This document shows, piece by piece, positions 15,212 to 23,630 of a stretch of DNA of 28,069 nucleotides. Position 1 is the first letter of the stretch. The number at the start of each line of letters is the position of its first letter. Origin of the DNA: DATAEE01 sp036257535 (GTDB lineage: Bacteria; Acidobacteriota; Vicinamibacteria; Vicinamibacterales; 2-12-FULL-66-21). A program made the position numbers and the translations under genes. Below the pieces are notes generated by a model that did not search any database, was not told where the DNA came from, and worked only from the letters and a program-made list of their open reading frames with translations. The DNA lies in NCBI GenBank assembly GCA_036257535.1, contig DATAFJ010000211.1, positions 1-28,069 on the forward strand, written 5' to 3'.

Positions 15212-15556
15212 ATGGGATCCAAACAGGACGTCTGGCAGGGGACGCTCGCGCTGATGATCCTCAAGACGCTCGAGACGCTCGGCCCGCTGCACGGCTACGG
15301 CATCGCCCGTCGAATCGAGCAGACCAGCGGCGACGCCCTCTCGGTGAACTACGGCACGATCTACCCTGCCCTGCTCAAGCTCGAACAGGAAGGCTGGATC
15401 GCGTCCGAGTGGGGCCTCTCCAACAACAAGCGGCGGGCAAAGTTCTATCGGCTCACGCGAGGCGGCCGCCTGCAGCTGCGGCGGGAAGCGCGTGACTGGG
15501 AGCGCACGACCGGGATCATCGCGCGGTTCTTCTCGCCCGGCGAGGCCTCGTCGTGA
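15212..15556 (+). CDS. PadR-family transcriptional regulator (acidobacterial type)
   Basis: A 114-residue winged-helix regulator from ATG 15212, with the recognisable N-terminus GSKQDVWQGTLALMILKTLETLGPLHGYGIARRIEQ. The wing and recognition helix read VNYGTIYPALLKLEQEGWI and the KRRAKFYRLTRGG wing follows. It matches the PadR subgroup encoded immediately before ADOP permeases in acidobacteria. An upstream in-frame ATG at 15188 would add eight residues not typical of the family. Its stop overlaps the ADOP start (GTGA at 15553-15556), so the pair is translationally coupled and the regulator probably controls its own operon. The promoter must lie in or just after the 24-bp repeat array. Confidence 0.94.
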   Translation: MGSKQDVWQGTLALMILKTLETLGPLHGYGIARRIEQTSGDALSVNYGTIYPALLKLEQEGWIASEWGLSNNKRRAKFYRLTRGGRLQLRREARDWERTTGIIARFFSPGEASS

Positions 15557-18186
15557 GATCGCTCAGGGCGTGGCTGGCACGGCTCGCCGGTTCGGTCGTG
15601 CCGGGGACGCACGAGGCCGAGCTCGACGCGGAGCTTCAGAGCCACCTGGACATGCACATCGACGACAACCTGCGCGCCGGAATGACGCCGGACGAGGCGC
15701 GGCGCCAGGCGCTCATCCGGCTCGGCGGCCTCGCGCAGGTCCGGGAGAACTACCGGGACCGCGCGGGACTCCCCGCGCTCGACCATCTCGTGCAGGACCT
15801 GCGCATCGGCGCGCGCATGCTGCGCCGGAACCCGACGTTCACGGGCGTCGCGATTCTCACGCTCGGTCTCGGCATCGGCGCGAATGCCGCGATCTTCAGC
15901 CTGTTCAGCGCCGTGCTGCTGCGGCCGCTGCCCTACCCCGACCCGGATCGGCTCGTCCTCGTCTGGGCGACCAACACGCGGACGGGTGACATGGAGGACG
16001 TCGCGTCCTATCCGGATGTCGAGGACTGGCGGACGCTCAACAAGAGCTTCGCGGGGATGGCCGCGTTTACAACACGCAGCGCGACGATCGCCGGCGGCGA
16101 ACAGGCCGAGCTCGTGCCGGCGCTCCAGCTGATGCCCGGCTTCTTCGAGACGATCGGCGTCGGGCCCGCGCTCGGCCGGGCCTTCACGAGCGAGGATCAG
16201 GCTGCACTTTCGCGGGTCGTCCTCCTCAGCGACAGCGCGTGGAAGCGACGGTTCGCCGGCCGCAACGACGTGCTGGGGCAGACGCTGCGGATCAACGAGG
16301 CCGCCCACATCGTGATCGGCGTGATGCCGGCGGGCTTTTCGGTCTCCCCGGCCGAGGCGGAAGAGATCTACATGGTCCTGCCGCGGGAGATGGACCGCAA
16401 TCATGGCTATCTGCGGACGGTAGCGCGCCTCCGGCCTCAGGTTTCCCGCGCGGCGGCGCAGGAGGACATGGCGCGCATCGCGCGCCAGATCGCCGATCAG
16501 CATCCCAGGTCCAACCGATACGTCGGCGCGAACGTCGTCCCGCTCGTCGACGCGATCGCGCACGACGTGAAGCCGGGGCTCCTGATCTGCCTGGGAGTCG
16601 TGGCGATCGTGCTGCTCATCGCCTGCACGAACGTCGCGAACCTGCTGCTCGCGCGCAATGCCGTGCGCCGGAAGGAACTGGCGCTCCGGACCGCGCTCGG
16701 CGCAAGCCGGCGGCGCCTGACGCAGCAGCTGCTGACCGAGAGCCTGCTGATCGCGCTGGCCGGCGGAGCGCTCGGTCTCCTGCTCGCAACCTGGATCGCC
16801 CCGCTTCTCGCCTCGATGCTGGCGGAGCACTTCGCCATTCCTCGGCTCGAGGCCACACGGACGGACGGCCTGGTCCTGGCTTTCACGCTCCTGGTCTCGC
16901 TCGTCACGGCGCTGCTGATTGGCGGCGTGCACGCCCTCGCGGTCGGCTCGTCCAATCCGAGCGGCAGCCTGCGTGAATCGAGCCGCACGACGAGCGCGGG
17001 CGCGCGCGGGGGCCGTATCAGGAGCCTGCTCGTGATCACGGAGACGGCGCTGGCGCTCGTTCTGCTGGCAGGCGCGGGGGCGCTCTTGAAAACGCTCCTC
17101 ATCATGAGCAGCACGGCGCCCGGATTCACTGCAAGCAACGGTCTCGCGATCGGTCTCAGGCTGCCCGCGAGCAAGACGGGAAGCAAGCAGGCCAGGGTGA
17201 CGTACTACGAAGCGGTGATGGAGTCGGTGGGACGCGTTCCGGGCGTGACGTCGGCTGCGCTGGTCTCGAGCCTTCCCTTGAGCGGCGGCTCCGACTCCCT
17301 CGGGTTCCACATCGCAGGGCGGCCCGATCCGGAGCGCGGGTACTTCAGCGCGAACTTCAACATCGTGAGCGCCGGCTACTTCAGGACGATGGGCGTGCCG
17401 GTGAGGGCGGGCCGCGAGTTCACGGATCGCGACTCGGCCGCCGCCGCGCCGTCAATCGTCATCAACGAGTCCGCGGCGCGGCGATTCTGGCCCGGAGAGG
17501 AGGCGCTCGGGCGCCAGATCACCGTCGATCCCGCGAAGACGCCGCTGACCGTCGTCGGCGTAGTCGGTGACGTGCGCCAGATGAGCCTCGGCAGCGCGGC
17601 GCGTCCGGAGATCTACCTGAACTTCGTGCAGCCCACGCCGGACTGGCCGCACCTCACGCTCGTGGTTCGGACCGCCGCCGATCCGGCGCCGCTCGTCCCT
17701 TCGATCAAGGCCGCGGTGCAGTCGGCCGACCGCGGAGTTCCCATCGATCAAATGGACACGCTCGACGAGGTGCTCGCGGCCTCGCTGGCCGAGCCTCGCG
17801 TCTACACGCTGCTGCTCGGCGCGTTCGCGGGCCTGGCGCTGGCGCTGGCCGCTGTCGGTCTTTACGGCGTTGTCGCGTACTCGGCGTCGCAGCGGACGCA
17901 CGAGATGGGGATACGCCAGGCGCTCGGCGCCGCTCGTGGCGACATCCTCCGGCTGGTGCTGAGGGAAGGGCTGCTGCTGTCGCTGACCGGCACCGTCATC
18001 GGGCTCGTTGGCGCGGTGGCGGTCACGCGGCTCCTGACGAGCATCGTCTCGACAGTCGAACCGGGCGATCCGCTGACGCTCGTCGCCGTGTCCGCGCTGC
18101 TGATGGGTGTGGCGCTCGGCGCGACGTGCCTGCCGGCGGCGCGGGCGTCGCGCGTCGACCCGCTGGTCGCGCTACGGTACGAGTGA
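15553..18186 (+). CDS. ADOP-type ABC transporter permease with N-terminal soluble domain
   Basis: An 877-residue permease starting at GTG 15553 inside the PadR stop. The N-terminal soluble segment (about 15-75: ELDAELQSHLDMHIDDNLRAGM, TPDEARRQALIRLGG) is the helical domain characteristic of PadR-linked ADOPs. Then come TM1 (about 97-120), a first MacB-like periplasmic domain (PLPYPDPDRLVLVWAT, SFAGMAAF, GQTLRINEAAHIVIGVMP), a central TM cluster (about 340-500), a second periplasmic domain (GYFRTMGVPVRAGREFTDRD) and the terminal FtsX TM trio ending SRVDPLVALRYE. No ATPase is encoded nearby. By family knowledge ADOPs resemble MacB permeases fused in tandem without their ATPase; substrates are unknown. 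It converges with the TonB receptor, 3 bp apart. Confidence 0.95.
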   Translation: MRSLRAWLARLAGSVVPGTHEAELDAELQSHLDMHIDDNLRAGMTPDEARRQALIRLGGLAQVRENYRDRAGLPALDHLVQDLRIGARMLRRNPTFTGVAILTLGLGIGANAAIFSLFSAVLLRPLPYPDPDRLVLVWATNTRTGDMEDVASYPDVEDWRTLNKSFAGMAAFTTRSATIAGGEQAELVPALQLMPGFFETIGVGPALGRAFTSEDQAALSRVVLLSDSAWKRRFAGRNDVLGQTLRINEAAHIVIGVMPAGFSVSPAEAEEIYMVLPREMDRNHGYLRTVARLRPQVSRAAAQEDMARIARQIADQHPRSNRYVGANVVPLVDAIAHDVKPGLLICLGVVAIVLLIACTNVANLLLARNAVRRKELALRTALGASRRRLTQQLLTESLLIALAGGALGLLLATWIAPLLASMLAEHFAIPRLEATRTDGLVLAFTLLVSLVTALLIGGVHALAVGSSNPSGSLRESSRTTSAGARGGRIRSLLVITETALALVLLAGAGALLKTLLIMSSTAPGFTASNGLAIGLRLPASKTGSKQARVTYYEAVMESVGRVPGVTSAALVSSLPLSGGSDSLGFHIAGRPDPERGYFSANFNIVSAGYFRTMGVPVRAGREFTDRDSAAAAPSIVINESAARRFWPGEEALGRQITVDPAKTPLTVVGVVGDVRQMSLGSAARPEIYLNFVQPTPDWPHLTLVVRTAADPAPLVPSIKAAVQSADRGVPIDQMDTLDEVLAASLAEPRVYTLLLGAFAGLALALAAVGLYGVVAYSASQRTHEMGIRQALGAARGDILRLVLREGLLLSLTGTVIGLVGAVAVTRLLTSIVSTVEPGDPLTLVAVSALLMGVALGATCLPAARASRVDPLVALRYE

Positions 18187-18189
18187 GAC

Positions 18190-20883
18190 TCAGAACCGCA
18201 GCAGGTAGCGGACGTTGAGACCTACCCCGGCGTTGTCCATGCCCCAGCTGATGCCGCGATAGTTCTCGTCGGTCAGGTTCTCCAGGTCGAGCAGGAACTC
18301 GTGGCGGCCGTAGCGTATGCCGCCGCGAACACCAATCATCGTGTAGCCCTCGACCTCCGGAAAGAGCGGCGCATTGTTCGCGGTGCCGAGCACGCGGCTT
18401 TGAATCTGCGCCAGCGTTTCGCCGGTCACGGTGAGGAAATCGTCGGCCGTGCCGAGCCGGCCGTCGCCGCCCGGCGAAATCCACCCGCGCGCGGTAGCGC
18501 CGTTCAGGAAGAAGTTGCGGATGCTGTTCCGGCTCCGGTCCGCGCCCGTCCGGCGGTCGCCCAGATCGAGGGTCGACAGGTTCGGCTGATCGGCCGCGAT
18601 CCGCATGTACGGCTGAACCCACCAGCGGCTGCCAGGCTTCATGTAACGAAGCATCAGGTACAGGTTCGGCGCCGGCGTGCCGCCTTCGATGTTCGGCGGC
18701 AGATCCGTTTCGGTGTCGCGCGCGTTGACGTAGGTGTAGAGCGCGTTGACGGTGAAGCTGTCGTTCAGTCCGACTTCGCCCAACGCCTCCACGCCCCAGA
18801 TGCGCGCGTTGTCGAAGTTGTCGCGCACGAGCACCGGGTTGGCCGCGGCGGCGACGAACACGACGCCGTTCGCGTTCTGCTGCGTGATGACCTCGCCGCC
18901 GATCGACGTCCCGACGGCGCCCTGCGGGAGGATCAGCGAGACCTTCTGGATGTTGTCGTGGATGTTGTTGATGAAGAACGAGAACTCTCCGCGGATCCGG
19001 CGCTGCCGGTACCGGACGGTCGCATCCCACGCCAGGCTGCTCTCAGACCGCATCTCTTCCACCGGTCCGAGCGAGACGGCGTTAGCGTCGGCCGTGGAGC
19101 CCACCTGCGCGTTGAGCCCCGAGACTTCAGGGAATGAGACCTCGAAACCCGAGCCGGTGATACCCAGCGTGCCGAGGTCGGTCATGTGCGGCGCGCGATA
19201 GCCGCGGCTGAAGCTCGTCGACAGCGACCAGTAGTCGTCCAGAGCGGCGACCGCGGCCAGCCGGAACGTGAACGCATCCGTCGAGAGCGCGTCGTCCGGC
19301 CAGAGCGGCTCGCCGTTGACGATCGGGGCATCGGCGGCGCTCGCCCTGTAGCTCACCGCCCCCCAGCGCACCGCGCCGACCAGCTTCAGGCGATCCGGCA
19401 CGGCGTCATACGAGGTCCGCGCGAAGATCCCGCCGTTCGTGTAGCTCGCGCCGCTCGGCACACGCGGCCGGCGCGTCGACACGGCGCCGGTGACGGGATT
19501 CACGTTGAACGAGTCCGACGAGCTGCCCTCGAAGTACACCTCGCCGCCGATCTGCACCGTCTGCCTGGGCGACACCTGCTTGAAGAGGCTGCCCTGCACG
19601 CCGTTGGCCGTCGTGCGCTCCGGCTCGTGGCCGATCGTGGCCGTCGGATTGCCGGTGCCTCCCTGGTTCACGCGCTCTTCACGCTGCGTGTTGAATGAGT
19701 AGGTCACGCTTGCGTGGTCGAACCAGCCTGTCATGAGCCGCTCGACGCGGACGTAGAACAGATCGAGCGCCAGGTCGTTGAGTTCCGCGATCAGATTGCC
19801 GTCGCCGCCGAGCAGCTGGTCCCAGCGATCGCCGCCATCCTGGCGCGTGCCCATGTAGGCCGACACGATCTGCGTGCTCGAATTCGGCGTCCAGTTCGCC
19901 TTCACGGAGCCGCCCCACTGGGAGAACTCCGTGTTCGGCAGACGATCGGGATAGAGCACGTCGGACGGCAGCCCGAAGTAGCGCGTGATCGAGGCGTGCG
20001 AGTCGATGCCGTCGCCCGGTCTGAGCCTGCCGACGTTCTGCGCGTCGATGCTTCCGTAGAGACCGAACCGGGCCCGGCTGAGCGAGACCGAGGCGTTGCC
20101 GCCGCCGCCACGGTGCCCGGTGGCGCCCCGCAGCCCGACCTGGCCGCCGATGCGTCCATCCGGATCGAGCGCCGGGACGCGGCCGAGGAGCTGAATGCTG
20201 CCGCCGAGCGCGTCGCTTCCGTACTCGGCGCTGTTGGGACCGCGAAGAACCTCGATGCCTTCGAGGCCCGTGTATTCCACGAGATCGAAGAAGGTATTCA
20301 CGCCGCCCCGCTGCGCGCTGTTCGAATAGCGCACGCCGTCGACGAACACGTTCACCTTGTTTCCGGTCAGGCCGCGGACGAACACGCCGGCCATGGTGGG
20401 ACTCGTGCGCTGGAGGTTGACGCCGACCTCTTCGTTGAACGCCTGGGCGAGGACGGTGTTCGCCCGGATCGCGATGTCGTCGGACGAGATCAGGTTGACC
20501 GGCTGCGCAGCGTGCCGCTGATTGATGACGGTGCCCGGCTCCGCCGTTACGGTCACGTCGGATTCGAGCGCCGCGACGTCGAGCGTCAGGTCGATCTTCG
20601 CCGGCACATCCGCCGGCACCTGGACCGCGACCTGCCGTTCCTGGAACGACTGCGCGCGAACGACGACCAGATAGCCTCCGTACGGCAGCGACGGGATGTC
20701 GAAGCGGCCGCTGCCGTCGGTGCGCGCCGTCGCGACTACGGCACGAAGGGGTGTGAGGACGAGGACCTCAGCGCCCACGAGCGCCCCGCCCGAAGGATCC
20801 TTGACCTGTCCGTTCAAGCCATCGGCCAGCGCGGGAGCGGCGGCCACCAGCATCGCCGCGATCAGAATCGAGCACTGCCGCAC
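18190..20883 (-). CDS. TonB-dependent receptor with carboxypeptidase-regulatory-like domain
   Basis: An 897-residue outer-membrane receptor from GTG 20883, preceded by an AGGGG ribosome site. It has a signal peptide (about 1-20, ending ALA-DG) and a CarboxypepD_reg-like beta-sandwich (about 22-105: LNGQVKDPSGGALVGAEVLV, GRFDIPSLPYGGYLVVV). The plug domain (about 115-235) contains QAFNEEVGVNLQR, VFVRGLTGNKVNVFVDGVR and EGIEVLRGPNSAEYGSDALGG. The ~650-residue barrel ends in an aromatic residue (RYLLRF). It probably imports a large nutrient such as a glycan, peptide or siderophore; the sequence does not show which. No TonB/ExbB genes or SusD partner is adjacent. Its promoter region 20884-20970 is followed upstream by a perfect 21-bp inverted repeat. 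Confidence 0.95.
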   Translation of the reverse strand: MRQCSILIAAMLVAAAPALADGLNGQVKDPSGGALVGAEVLVLTPLRAVVATARTDGSGRFDIPSLPYGGYLVVVRAQSFQERQVAVQVPADVPAKIDLTLDVAALESDVTVTAEPGTVINQRHAAQPVNLISSDDIAIRANTVLAQAFNEEVGVNLQRTSPTMAGVFVRGLTGNKVNVFVDGVRYSNSAQRGGVNTFFDLVEYTGLEGIEVLRGPNSAEYGSDALGGSIQLLGRVPALDPDGRIGGQVGLRGATGHRGGGGNASVSLSRARFGLYGSIDAQNVGRLRPGDGIDSHASITRYFGLPSDVLYPDRLPNTEFSQWGGSVKANWTPNSSTQIVSAYMGTRQDGGDRWDQLLGGDGNLIAELNDLALDLFYVRVERLMTGWFDHASVTYSFNTQREERVNQGGTGNPTATIGHEPERTTANGVQGSLFKQVSPRQTVQIGGEVYFEGSSSDSFNVNPVTGAVSTRRPRVPSGASYTNGGIFARTSYDAVPDRLKLVGAVRWGAVSYRASAADAPIVNGEPLWPDDALSTDAFTFRLAAVAALDDYWSLSTSFSRGYRAPHMTDLGTLGITGSGFEVSFPEVSGLNAQVGSTADANAVSLGPVEEMRSESSLAWDATVRYRQRRIRGEFSFFINNIHDNIQKVSLILPQGAVGTSIGGEVITQQNANGVVFVAAAANPVLVRDNFDNARIWGVEALGEVGLNDSFTVNALYTYVNARDTETDLPPNIEGGTPAPNLYLMLRYMKPGSRWWVQPYMRIAADQPNLSTLDLGDRRTGADRSRNSIRNFFLNGATARGWISPGGDGRLGTADDFLTVTGETLAQIQSRVLGTANNAPLFPEVEGYTMIGVRGGIRYGRHEFLLDLENLTDENYRGISWGMDNAGVGLNVRYLLRF

Positions 20884-20970
20884 TGGTACACCCCTGATCT
20901 GAAGGAAGAAAAGACGGTTGACCGATCCGAACTCTAGAGCAGGGGTTCGTCTACTACCAGAGCTAGTACT

Positions 20971-21031
20971 AAAAAGGTGTCAGGTACCTTTTCTTCTGTA
21001 GCGGCGGGACAAAAGGTACCTGACACCTTTT
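20971..21031. repeat. REP-like inverted repeat, AAAGGTGTCAGGTACCTTT pair
   Basis: Arms 20972-20992 and 21011-21031 are perfect 21-bp reverse complements, separated by an 18-nt loop. Each arm is a near-palindrome around GGTACC with the sequence AAAGGTGTCAGGTACCTTT. The right arm forms part of the TAA stop (21030-21032) of the - strand gene, so the structure can act as its terminator. It also lies ~90 bp upstream of the TonB receptor start. Confidence 0.9.
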
Positions 21032-21719
21032 AGCGGGGCGACGCGGTGACGAGTCGCGTGACCGGCGCGCCGTCGGGTCCGAGCGGGCCCTGGTCCTTAC
21101 CGTCGACAGCGAGCCTGATCGCGCCGGCGTCCCCGACGCGAACGACGATGACGCGCGTCGCCTGAAGCGGCACGCGCTCTCCGGCTGGAAGCTCGCGCTC
21201 GAACGCCTTGCGGCCGTCGACGAACGCGCGCGCCCACACGGGCCGGAGTGTTCTGAGCTCCACTCGCAGGTTGCCGGCCGGCGCGGGCGGGCTCGTCCGG
21301 GCGGGTGGTGGAGGCGCCGCCGCGCGATCGGCGACCGGCTCGGGTGCTTCGCGAAACAACCGCGCGCTCAAGACTGCAGTCACCAAAAGGAACGCGGCTG
21401 CGGCCGCTACCACGGCCGGCCACACTGCGGCGGCGCGATTGCCCGTGCGAGCCGTCGGCATCTCTGCAGCGAACTCGGCGCTCGGTTCGAGATCGTACTC
21501 GTGGCGGACGTCACGAACGGTTCGGCCAGGCGAGAGCGCCGGCGATTCGTCAGGCGATTGCGCGGGCGGCCGAACGCGGAACGATCGCACGAACGCGTCG
21601 AACTCCGCGCTGAGAGCCTCGCGCCGCACGCGCGCGGCAACGATTTCCGCGCGCAAGCGCTCGAGATCGGCGAGCGCTTCCTGCTCGTTGAACGGCGGCG
21701 CGGGACTTTCGTCTGTCAC
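21030..21719 (-). CDS. Single-pass membrane protein with RodZ C-terminal-like (DUF4115) domain
   Basis: A 229-residue protein. The N-terminal ~50 residues are a charged helix, likely coiled coil (EALADLERLRAEIVAARVRREALSAEFDAF). A Pro/Ser-rich linker follows, then one TM helix (about 96-119). A Pro/Ala linker leads to a C-terminal beta domain (about 151-225) reading LRVELRTLRPVWARAFVDGRKAF, ELPAGERVPLQATRVIVVRVGDAG and AIRLAVDGKDQGPLG. That pattern closely follows the DUF4115 domain of RodZ, placed outside the membrane. The RodZ-type N-terminal HTH is absent, so this is not a full RodZ; a cell-envelope role is only inferred. The start 21719 is an ATG. Confidence 0.8.
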   Translation of the reverse strand: MTDESPAPPFNEQEALADLERLRAEIVAARVRREALSAEFDAFVRSFRVRPPAQSPDESPALSPGRTVRDVRHEYDLEPSAEFAAEMPTARTGNRAAAVWPAVVAAAAAFLLVTAVLSARLFREAPEPVADRAAAPPPPARTSPPAPAGNLRVELRTLRPVWARAFVDGRKAFERELPAGERVPLQATRVIVVRVGDAGAIRLAVDGKDQGPLGPDGAPVTRLVTASPR

Positions 21720-21968
21720 GAGACGTATTCAATCGAGCGAAGCGGTCGCGGTCAAGCTCAGGCACGCTCGAGGATCCGCGACTTAGGCCGATTCTTACAC
21801 AGCTCTTCCACCGCTCGATGCACGAGCCGCACTGACGCGCGCCGCGCGCGCCGACTGTCCGCGCTGGCGTTCGCATTGCACCGGCCCCGCCGGCTCCCGC
21901 CACCCAATCTGAGGCTTCCACTTCGGGACGCGGATCGCGCGCTCGAGCCGCGCTCGAACGGAGTTGGT

Positions 21969-22443
21969 ATGCGCATGCATCGACGTCGACGTGTTGCCGC
22001 ATTCGCGCTGTCCGCGCTCGTGCTCGGCAGCATTGCTCTTACATGAGCGGACGCTATTCCGGGCGGCTTCAGCGCGGCATGGGGTCCGACCGAGGGCCTC
22101 GATCCCGCGGCGGACATGGGTGCGCGCATCCGCCACTAGTATCCCTCGGGGCATGCAGGCTTCGGCGGGGCGCTGTTCGAGATCCTGCGCCGGTTCTACG
22201 CCACCGATCGGATCCGGTTCACGTTCGTCTCCGACGAATACAACGGCGAAACGCGCGACAACGACGGCATGATCCGGCCGCTCATCCCGCGAAGCTTCAC
22301 GTCGCTGTCGCAGGCCGAGGAAGAGAACGGCCAGAGCTCGGATCTACCTCGGCATTCACTGGTCGTTCGACAAAACCCAGGGGATCGCGCAGGGGCGCCG
22401 CGTCGCACGCTACGTGTACGACAACGCGTTCCAGCGCCGCTAG
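21969..22443 (+). pseudogene. Vanadium haloperoxidase/PAP2-superfamily remnant
   Basis: Decayed gene in which one frame can be followed through several lesions. ATG 21969 encodes a signal-peptide-like MRMHRRRRVAAFALSALVLG, then a stop (22044). ADAIPGGFSAAWGP and GLDPAADMGARI follow in frame to a second stop (22137-22139). Immediately after comes YPSGHAGFGGALFEILRRFY (22140 onward), continuing as RFTFVSDEYNGETRDNDG and SFTSLSQAEEENGQS. An extra base near 22338 shifts the frame, after which RIYLGIHWSFDKTQGIAQG and VARYVYDNAFQRR run to TAG 22441-22443. The PAP2 motif 2 (PSGH) and motif 3 (SRxxxxxHxxxD, with the vanadate/phosphate-binding His) are preserved. Motif 1 and ~300 preceding residues of a full-length enzyme are missing, so a large internal deletion occurred. 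Confidence 0.8.
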
Positions 22444-22449
22444 CGCGCG

Positions 22450-23496
22450 CTACCGTGCGGCCTCGGCCGGCTTCAGCTCGAAACAGTACCGGCCGGCGCC
22501 GTGCCACCAGAAGTTCTGCCCGTCGCCTTCAGATGTCCGTTCGAAGACGGCACAGAGCTGGTACGCCTTCGGTCCCGTTACTCGATACTCGTAGAGGCGC
22601 TCGGTGTCCGGATCGCTCGGCAGCGCCGCCACGCCAGGCTCGCGCGACAGCTCGTCGAGCGACGGAGGCAGCCCGCCGCGGCGCGTGTGGAAGAAATCCA
22701 CCATTCTCGAGAGCTGCCGGAGGTCGCTCACGCGCCGTTCGTCGAGCCGTTCCTTTCTGATGCTGCCCGGCGAGCCCATCGCGACCACGCCCGCGAGCGC
22801 AACGGCGCCCATAACGAGCGGCGTCGCGACCCCTATCCCGCGCCGAAGCGCGGCTACTGACGGCCGCTGGCGTTCGTCGAGCTGCAGATCGTGGAGGTAG
22901 TATCCGAACACGGCGCCGGCAATGATGGCGACCGTCAACACCTTCAGCCCGAAACGCACCGTCAGCTCGCCGCCGAGCGCGTTGTACACGAGCGTCGTGA
23001 CATCGCCGATCAGTACGCAGGCGGCCACGAACAGCGTGAGATACGTCAGCCAGCGCCGCACTTTCGATCGACGCTTTCCGGGGTCTCCAGCGATCTCGCG
23101 GTTGATCTTCCGCGTCATGAATGCAAAGACCGGGAAGGCCACGACGAGCGACGCGATGGACCAGCGCATGCCCATCCGGACGTACTGCCCGTAGGAGGCG
23201 TCCATCGACCGATCCGGAAACGCCAGATTGATCAAATCGAACGTCAGGCTACCCAGGTGATAGGCGGCGGCGTACAGCGCGGTGAACAGCACCAGGTATA
23301 CGAACGCGTCGCGCGCCGACAGGTACGGCCGCGGCATCGGCACGGGAACGGGGAACTCGACGTCCGCGAACGCATCGAGCGCGCTCGCCGACTGCTCCCG
23401 GCTCCATCCGGCGCGCTTGAGCGCGTCGGAAATCTCGGCTCGCGAACGTCCGCGCAACAGCGATTCCTTCACGAACGCCAGCAGTTCGTCATCCAT
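22450..23496 (-). CDS. DUF5671-type multi-pass membrane protein with soluble C-terminal domain
   Basis: A 348-residue protein. The N-terminal ~45 residues form a small helical domain (ELLAFVKESLLRGRSRAEIS, DALKRAGWSREQ). About five TM helices follow (62-80, 112-128, 149-172, 182-201, 224-241) that resemble DUF5671. The C-terminal ~105 residues (DLRQLSRMVDFFHTRRGGLP, PSLDELSREPGVAALPSDPD, then YEYRVTGPKAYQLCAVFE) look like the globular part of a pseudopilin, with conserved P-DP-T-xxYEY spacing. The combined architecture suggests an envelope protein of unknown role. The ATG at 23496 begins MDDELLAF. It is the last gene of the - strand stretch that begins with the radical SAM gene, but a repeat lies between it and the thioesterase. 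Confidence 0.83.
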   Translation of the reverse strand: MDDELLAFVKESLLRGRSRAEISDALKRAGWSREQSASALDAFADVEFPVPVPMPRPYLSARDAFVYLVLFTALYAAAYHLGSLTFDLINLAFPDRSMDASYGQYVRMGMRWSIASLVVAFPVFAFMTRKINREIAGDPGKRRSKVRRWLTYLTLFVAACVLIGDVTTLVYNALGGELTVRFGLKVLTVAIIAGAVFGYYLHDLQLDERQRPSVAALRRGIGVATPLVMGAVALAGVVAMGSPGSIRKERLDERRVSDLRQLSRMVDFFHTRRGGLPPSLDELSREPGVAALPSDPDTERLYEYRVTGPKAYQLCAVFERTSEGDGQNFWWHGAGRYCFELKPAEAAR

Positions 23497-23587
23497 GTTG
23501 GTGACCTCGTACTGACAGTCTACGGACGCGCCAGGGCAGACGTCGTGACGGTGCGCTGAGGAATCGTGAAAAACGGTGATCCCTGAG

Positions 23588-23630
23588 GCAGCCCTACAGG
23601 GCTGCGCTACAGGGCTGCGCTACACGTGCT
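23588..23630. repeat. 13-bp tandem repeat and hairpin (ACAGGGCTGCGCT)
   Basis: A hairpin GCAGCCCT-AC-AGGGCTGC (23588-23605) is followed by tandem copies of ACAGGGCTGCGCT (from 23597 and 23610) and a degenerate third copy, ACACGTGCTGCGC. The thioesterase's stop codon and last codons (CSAAL-stop, 23607) lie in the array. Confidence 0.75.

Noticed and set aside
15064..15495. Open frame with an octapeptide repeat (IRGSWIRV type)
   Set aside because: The peptide repeat is only the 24-bp DNA repeat read in frame; the frame then runs out of phase through the PadR gene.
15445..17310. 621-codon open frame on the - strand
   Set aside because: It is antisense to the second ADOP permease, Arg/Gln/His-rich with no recognisable domain; an artefact of high-GC codon bias.
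21720..21968. Possible small gene on the - strand (ending VEELCKNRPKSRILERA near 21758)
   Set aside because: The tail looks faintly protein-like, but the rest of the frame is low-complexity and overlaps the haloperoxidase remnant; not enough support. I see no other feature in this gap.
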